Positions 61,796-64,000 of a stretch of DNA of 64,000 bases are shown piece after piece (positions within the stretch are counted from its first letter, which is position 1; the number at the start of each line of letters is the position of its first letter). The position numbers and the translations under genes are program-made. The notes beneath the pieces are model-generated. The model worked only from the letters and a program-made list of their open reading frames with translations, ran no database searches and was not told where the DNA came from. Origin of the DNA: Candidatus Zixiibacteriota bacterium (lineage in GTDB: Bacteria > Zixibacteria > MSB-5A5 > GN15 > FEB-12); the NCBI GenBank assembly GCA_022571845.1, contig JACZXB010000002.1, forward strand, positions 231,979-295,978. Direction: 5' to 3'.

Positions 61796-61842
61796 TTTCC
61801 GCTGAATCAGTTTCAGACTATTCCGATAATCTACAATAGATT

Positions 61843-63684
61843 ATGACTGCAATTAAATCATCCAGATTTGAGCTACAGGTCCATGCCGGGCTGCTGCTGC
61901 TTATTACCCTGCTGATAGGGCTGAGTATTACCTCTAACTTTGTAATTTTTAATGCCAGAACCAGCAGGAAATCTAATCTGGTAATTAAACTTGAGTCATC
62001 AGCCTTCGCAATCTCCCGGACTCTTTCATATTTTTCGACCCTGAATTCAATAAAAGAAATTGAACATTTCAAAAACAAATATCAGCTGAGCGGTCTGATG
62101 GTTTTGCCGTCGATGCCTGCGGATCCGTCTGAAGCGGCCAGACGGAAATGGCTCCTGGAATTCGCCAACGAACTTCCCATAACGCAGCTGCCGGAACTGG
62201 CCCGTAAAATACTAAGTGCGGATTTTCGGACTCTGGCCCGGGGAGAAAGAGAAGAATATTTCTATGTCTATCCGGTTTCATCTGTAAATAAAAATCATCT
62301 GCTGATTCTTTCAGTTGATTCGCCGGATCTGGCCTATCTGGATGACGCCAGCAAGACAGTAATGGTTCTGACTGTTATATCTACCTTGCTGATTATTTTT
62401 GTTTATCTGTTGCTGGTTCGCTACATTTTTGCGCCCTATCGAAAACTCAGGCAGCAAGCGCTTGATTCGGGCAGGGCTGTCGCTGGCGGAGATAACGAAG
62501 CAGAGGAAGTAGTCGAAGATTACCGCCGCGTAATAAACGAGCTCAAAGAAAAGGAACAGAAACTGATCGAACTTAACCGGCAGGTAACATCACGGGCTGA
62601 CTCTCTTGAGCAGTTTAACGACTATCTTCTGGAATCTTCTGATTCCGGAATCGTGACTCTTGACAGAGAAGGCAGAATTCTCTCCATCAATGATTCCTGT
62701 TCCGAGATATTTGGATTAAGTAAAGAAGATTTTATTGCCTCAACATATCGGGAACTTTTTGCTGAGCAGCAACAGCTTGTCGAAGCTATCGAGAAAGTTG
62801 TTTTTCAAAAGGAGAATCTGCCGTACAGTGAACTGCTGCTGACACTAAATAACGGCAGCAAAATCACAGTCGGTTATACAGTTTCTACTGTCTCAGATAG
62901 TCATCAGCAGCCTATCGGAGCGTCGATAATTTTCAGTAATATTAATGAAATTGCACGGCTGAGAAACGAACTTGAGATAAAAAAGCAACTGGCTGCTCTG
63001 GGTGAAATGTCCGGGGGACTGGCGCACCAGCTTCGTAATTCAATGGGAGCGATATCAGGATTTTGCAGACTCTTAAAAAATCAGGTCTCAGAGAGTTCTC
63101 TGGAAAACGAGTACTTGACCGACCTGCTGAATGAAACTAAAGAAACCGAAGAGCTGGTTGAGAGGTTTCTTAGCTTCGCCCGGCCGCTGGAATACAGGCC
63201 GGAAAGCAGTTTACTCTCTGAGCTGTTTAAGGAGATTGAGCTAACTCTCAGGCCACAGCTGGAGCAGAAAAAGATTAGCCTGTGCTTTGGACCAGTTGCC
63301 AGTAAGGGACAGGAAGTTAAAATTGAAATTGACGCTCTATTGATTAAGCAGGCGCTAATTAACATTATCGAAAACGCCATAAATGCCTGTGATGAGACAG
63401 AAGGCGTGGTGTCAATAAAGGTAGAGCTATCGGATAACGAGGCTTTGATTATTGTTACCGACAACGGTTCGGGGATTTCAAGCGAACATCTGCAGAGTAT
63501 CTTTACGCCGTTTTTCTCTTTGAAACCATCTGGGACAGGGCTGGGCTTACCGCTGGCTGCCAAGATAGTTAATCTTCATGGCGGCCAGATCAAAGTGAGT
63601 TCTACCGCAGGCTCCGGGTCAAAATTCGAAATCTACCTGCCGTTGAATAAGAGCAGCGAATCAAAACCAGTCAGTTTAAATTAA
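61843..63684 (+). CDS. NtrB-type sensor histidine kinase with PAS domain
   Basis: A 613-aa membrane kinase. TM1 about 13-32 (AGLLLLITLLIGLSITSNFV), an extracytoplasmic domain to about 170, TM2 about 173-195, a linker with a coiled coil, a PAS domain (about 260-375, with YLLESSDSGIVTLDREGRIL), the phospho-acceptor in GGLAHQLRNSMGAISGF, and a HATPase domain (NIIENAINACDE, DNGSGIS, GTGLGLPLAAKIV). This class usually pairs with NtrC-type regulators; none is adjacent here, but one sits at 46390. The sensed signal is unknown. Confidence 0.9.
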   Translation: MTAIKSSRFELQVHAGLLLLITLLIGLSITSNFVIFNARTSRKSNLVIKLESSAFAISRTLSYFSTLNSIKEIEHFKNKYQLSGLMVLPSMPADPSEAARRKWLLEFANELPITQLPELARKILSADFRTLARGEREEYFYVYPVSSVNKNHLLILSVDSPDLAYLDDASKTVMVLTVISTLLIIFVYLLLVRYIFAPYRKLRQQALDSGRAVAGGDNEAEEVVEDYRRVINELKEKEQKLIELNRQVTSRADSLEQFNDYLLESSDSGIVTLDREGRILSINDSCSEIFGLSKEDFIASTYRELFAEQQQLVEAIEKVVFQKENLPYSELLLTLNNGSKITVGYTVSTVSDSHQQPIGASIIFSNINEIARLRNELEIKKQLAALGEMSGGLAHQLRNSMGAISGFCRLLKNQVSESSLENEYLTDLLNETKETEELVERFLSFARPLEYRPESSLLSELFKEIELTLRPQLEQKKISLCFGPVASKGQEVKIEIDALLIKQALINIIENAINACDETEGVVSIKVELSDNEALIIVTDNGSGISSEHLQSIFTPFFSLKPSGTGLGLPLAAKIVNLHGGQIKVSSTAGSGSKFEIYLPLNKSSESKPVSLN

Positions 63685-63766
63685 TTAAATCATAATATAT
63701 TGTTGGCTGGCCGCCGGTATTATATATATTGGACGACTTAGAGTAGGATAAGGAGACAGAAAGCGA

Positions 63767-64000
63767 ATGCATTCACCTTCAGATTTTCGCAAAGGCCTGA
63801 GAATAATGGTCGATAGCCAGCCATATTATGTAGTGGAGTTTCAGCATTTCAAAATGGGTCGCGGTAAAGCTAATATCCGCACCAAGCTAAAACATATTAA
63901 AACCGGTGCAATTGTCGAGAAAGTATTCGGGAGTAATGATTCTTTTAAAGCTCCGGATGTCCAGAACAGAGAGATGCAGTATCTTTATGAGAATTCCGGC
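63767..64000 (+). CDS. efp: Translation elongation factor P (5' part)
   Basis: The first 78 codons of EF-P, cut by the window end. It opens MHSPSDFRKGLRIMVDSQPY and continues YVVEFQHFKMGRGKANIRTK, the domain I tip, where K34 is the residue that is modified in lysine-type EF-P and reaches the peptidyl-transferase centre to rescue polyproline stalling. AAGGAGA lies 10 bases upstream of ATG. Confidence 0.95.
   Translation, partial: MHSPSDFRKGLRIMVDSQPYYVVEFQHFKMGRGKANIRTKLKHIKTGAIVEKVFGSNDSFKAPDVQNREMQYLYENSG

Overview
The window reads as a chromosome segment from a mid-GC, diderm, uncultured-type bacterium of the FCB group. The best guess is candidate phylum Zixibacteria. This rests on three secreted proteins that end in paired dockerin-like repeats with the LDLTYLVDYIFRGGP signature, on a 30-aa COX24/mS38-like ribosomal protein next to HU, on lipoproteins and an outer-membrane beta-barrel, and on flagellar-type genes. 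The phylum call is an inference from protein style, not from a marker tree.

Layout. 1-1700: end of a flagellar block (FlgN-like, FlgM-like, HDOD protein). 1906-10992: a classical translation block, tRNA-Val, thrS, infC, rpmI, rplT, pheS, pheT, then a coiled-coil protein, zapA and rny. infC appears to start at AUA. 10993-16108: an accessory island separating rny from ymdB, genes that are neighbours in many bacteria. It holds REP-like hairpins, a ghost copy of the rny tail, a repeat-associated gene, a two-gene TIR + caspase module resembling type IV Thoeris anti-phage defence, and a secreted propeller/dockerin gene between direct repeats. 16109-17895: ymdB and folD. 18013-28136: a signalling and TPR block (TPR protein; RsbW-like kinase fused to an RsbU/SpoIIE phosphatase; STAS antagonist; GGDEF cyclase; more TPR proteins; LapA/LapB-like pair; SPOR protein). 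28133-33532: mutS, mutL, miaA. 33674-37398: mltD-like transglycosylase, sppA, HU and the COX24-like mini-gene. 37650-41290: an acidic triple-repeat protein, an IS30-family element inside a REP palindrome, and a TPR gene whose 3' end and terminator are duplicated. 41349-43115: purE and purD on the minus strand. 43306-50751: M14 carboxypeptidase with dockerin, outer-membrane barrel, NtrC-type regulator with a sigma-54-like promoter just downstream, lipoprotein, DUF4384-like protein and a Lys-rich protein. 50842-54425: an accessory segment bracketed by 20-bp inverted repeats, holding a dockerin metalloprotease split by an in-frame TAA and three tandem lipoprotein paralogues. 54535-60984: hrcA, grpE, dnaK, dnaJ, prmA, rsmE behind a degenerate CIRCE. 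61013-64000: prepilin peptidase, sensor kinase, start of efp.

The most interesting system is the TIR-caspase pair (12186-13525), translationally coupled and flanked by G-rich direct repeats. In the published type IV Thoeris system a TIR enzyme makes a cyclic ADP-ribose isomer that switches on a caspase-like protease. The second theme is the repeats: gene tails (rny, and the TPR gene at 40394) occur twice around short palindrome cassettes, and the rny ghost differs from the live gene almost only at synonymous sites.
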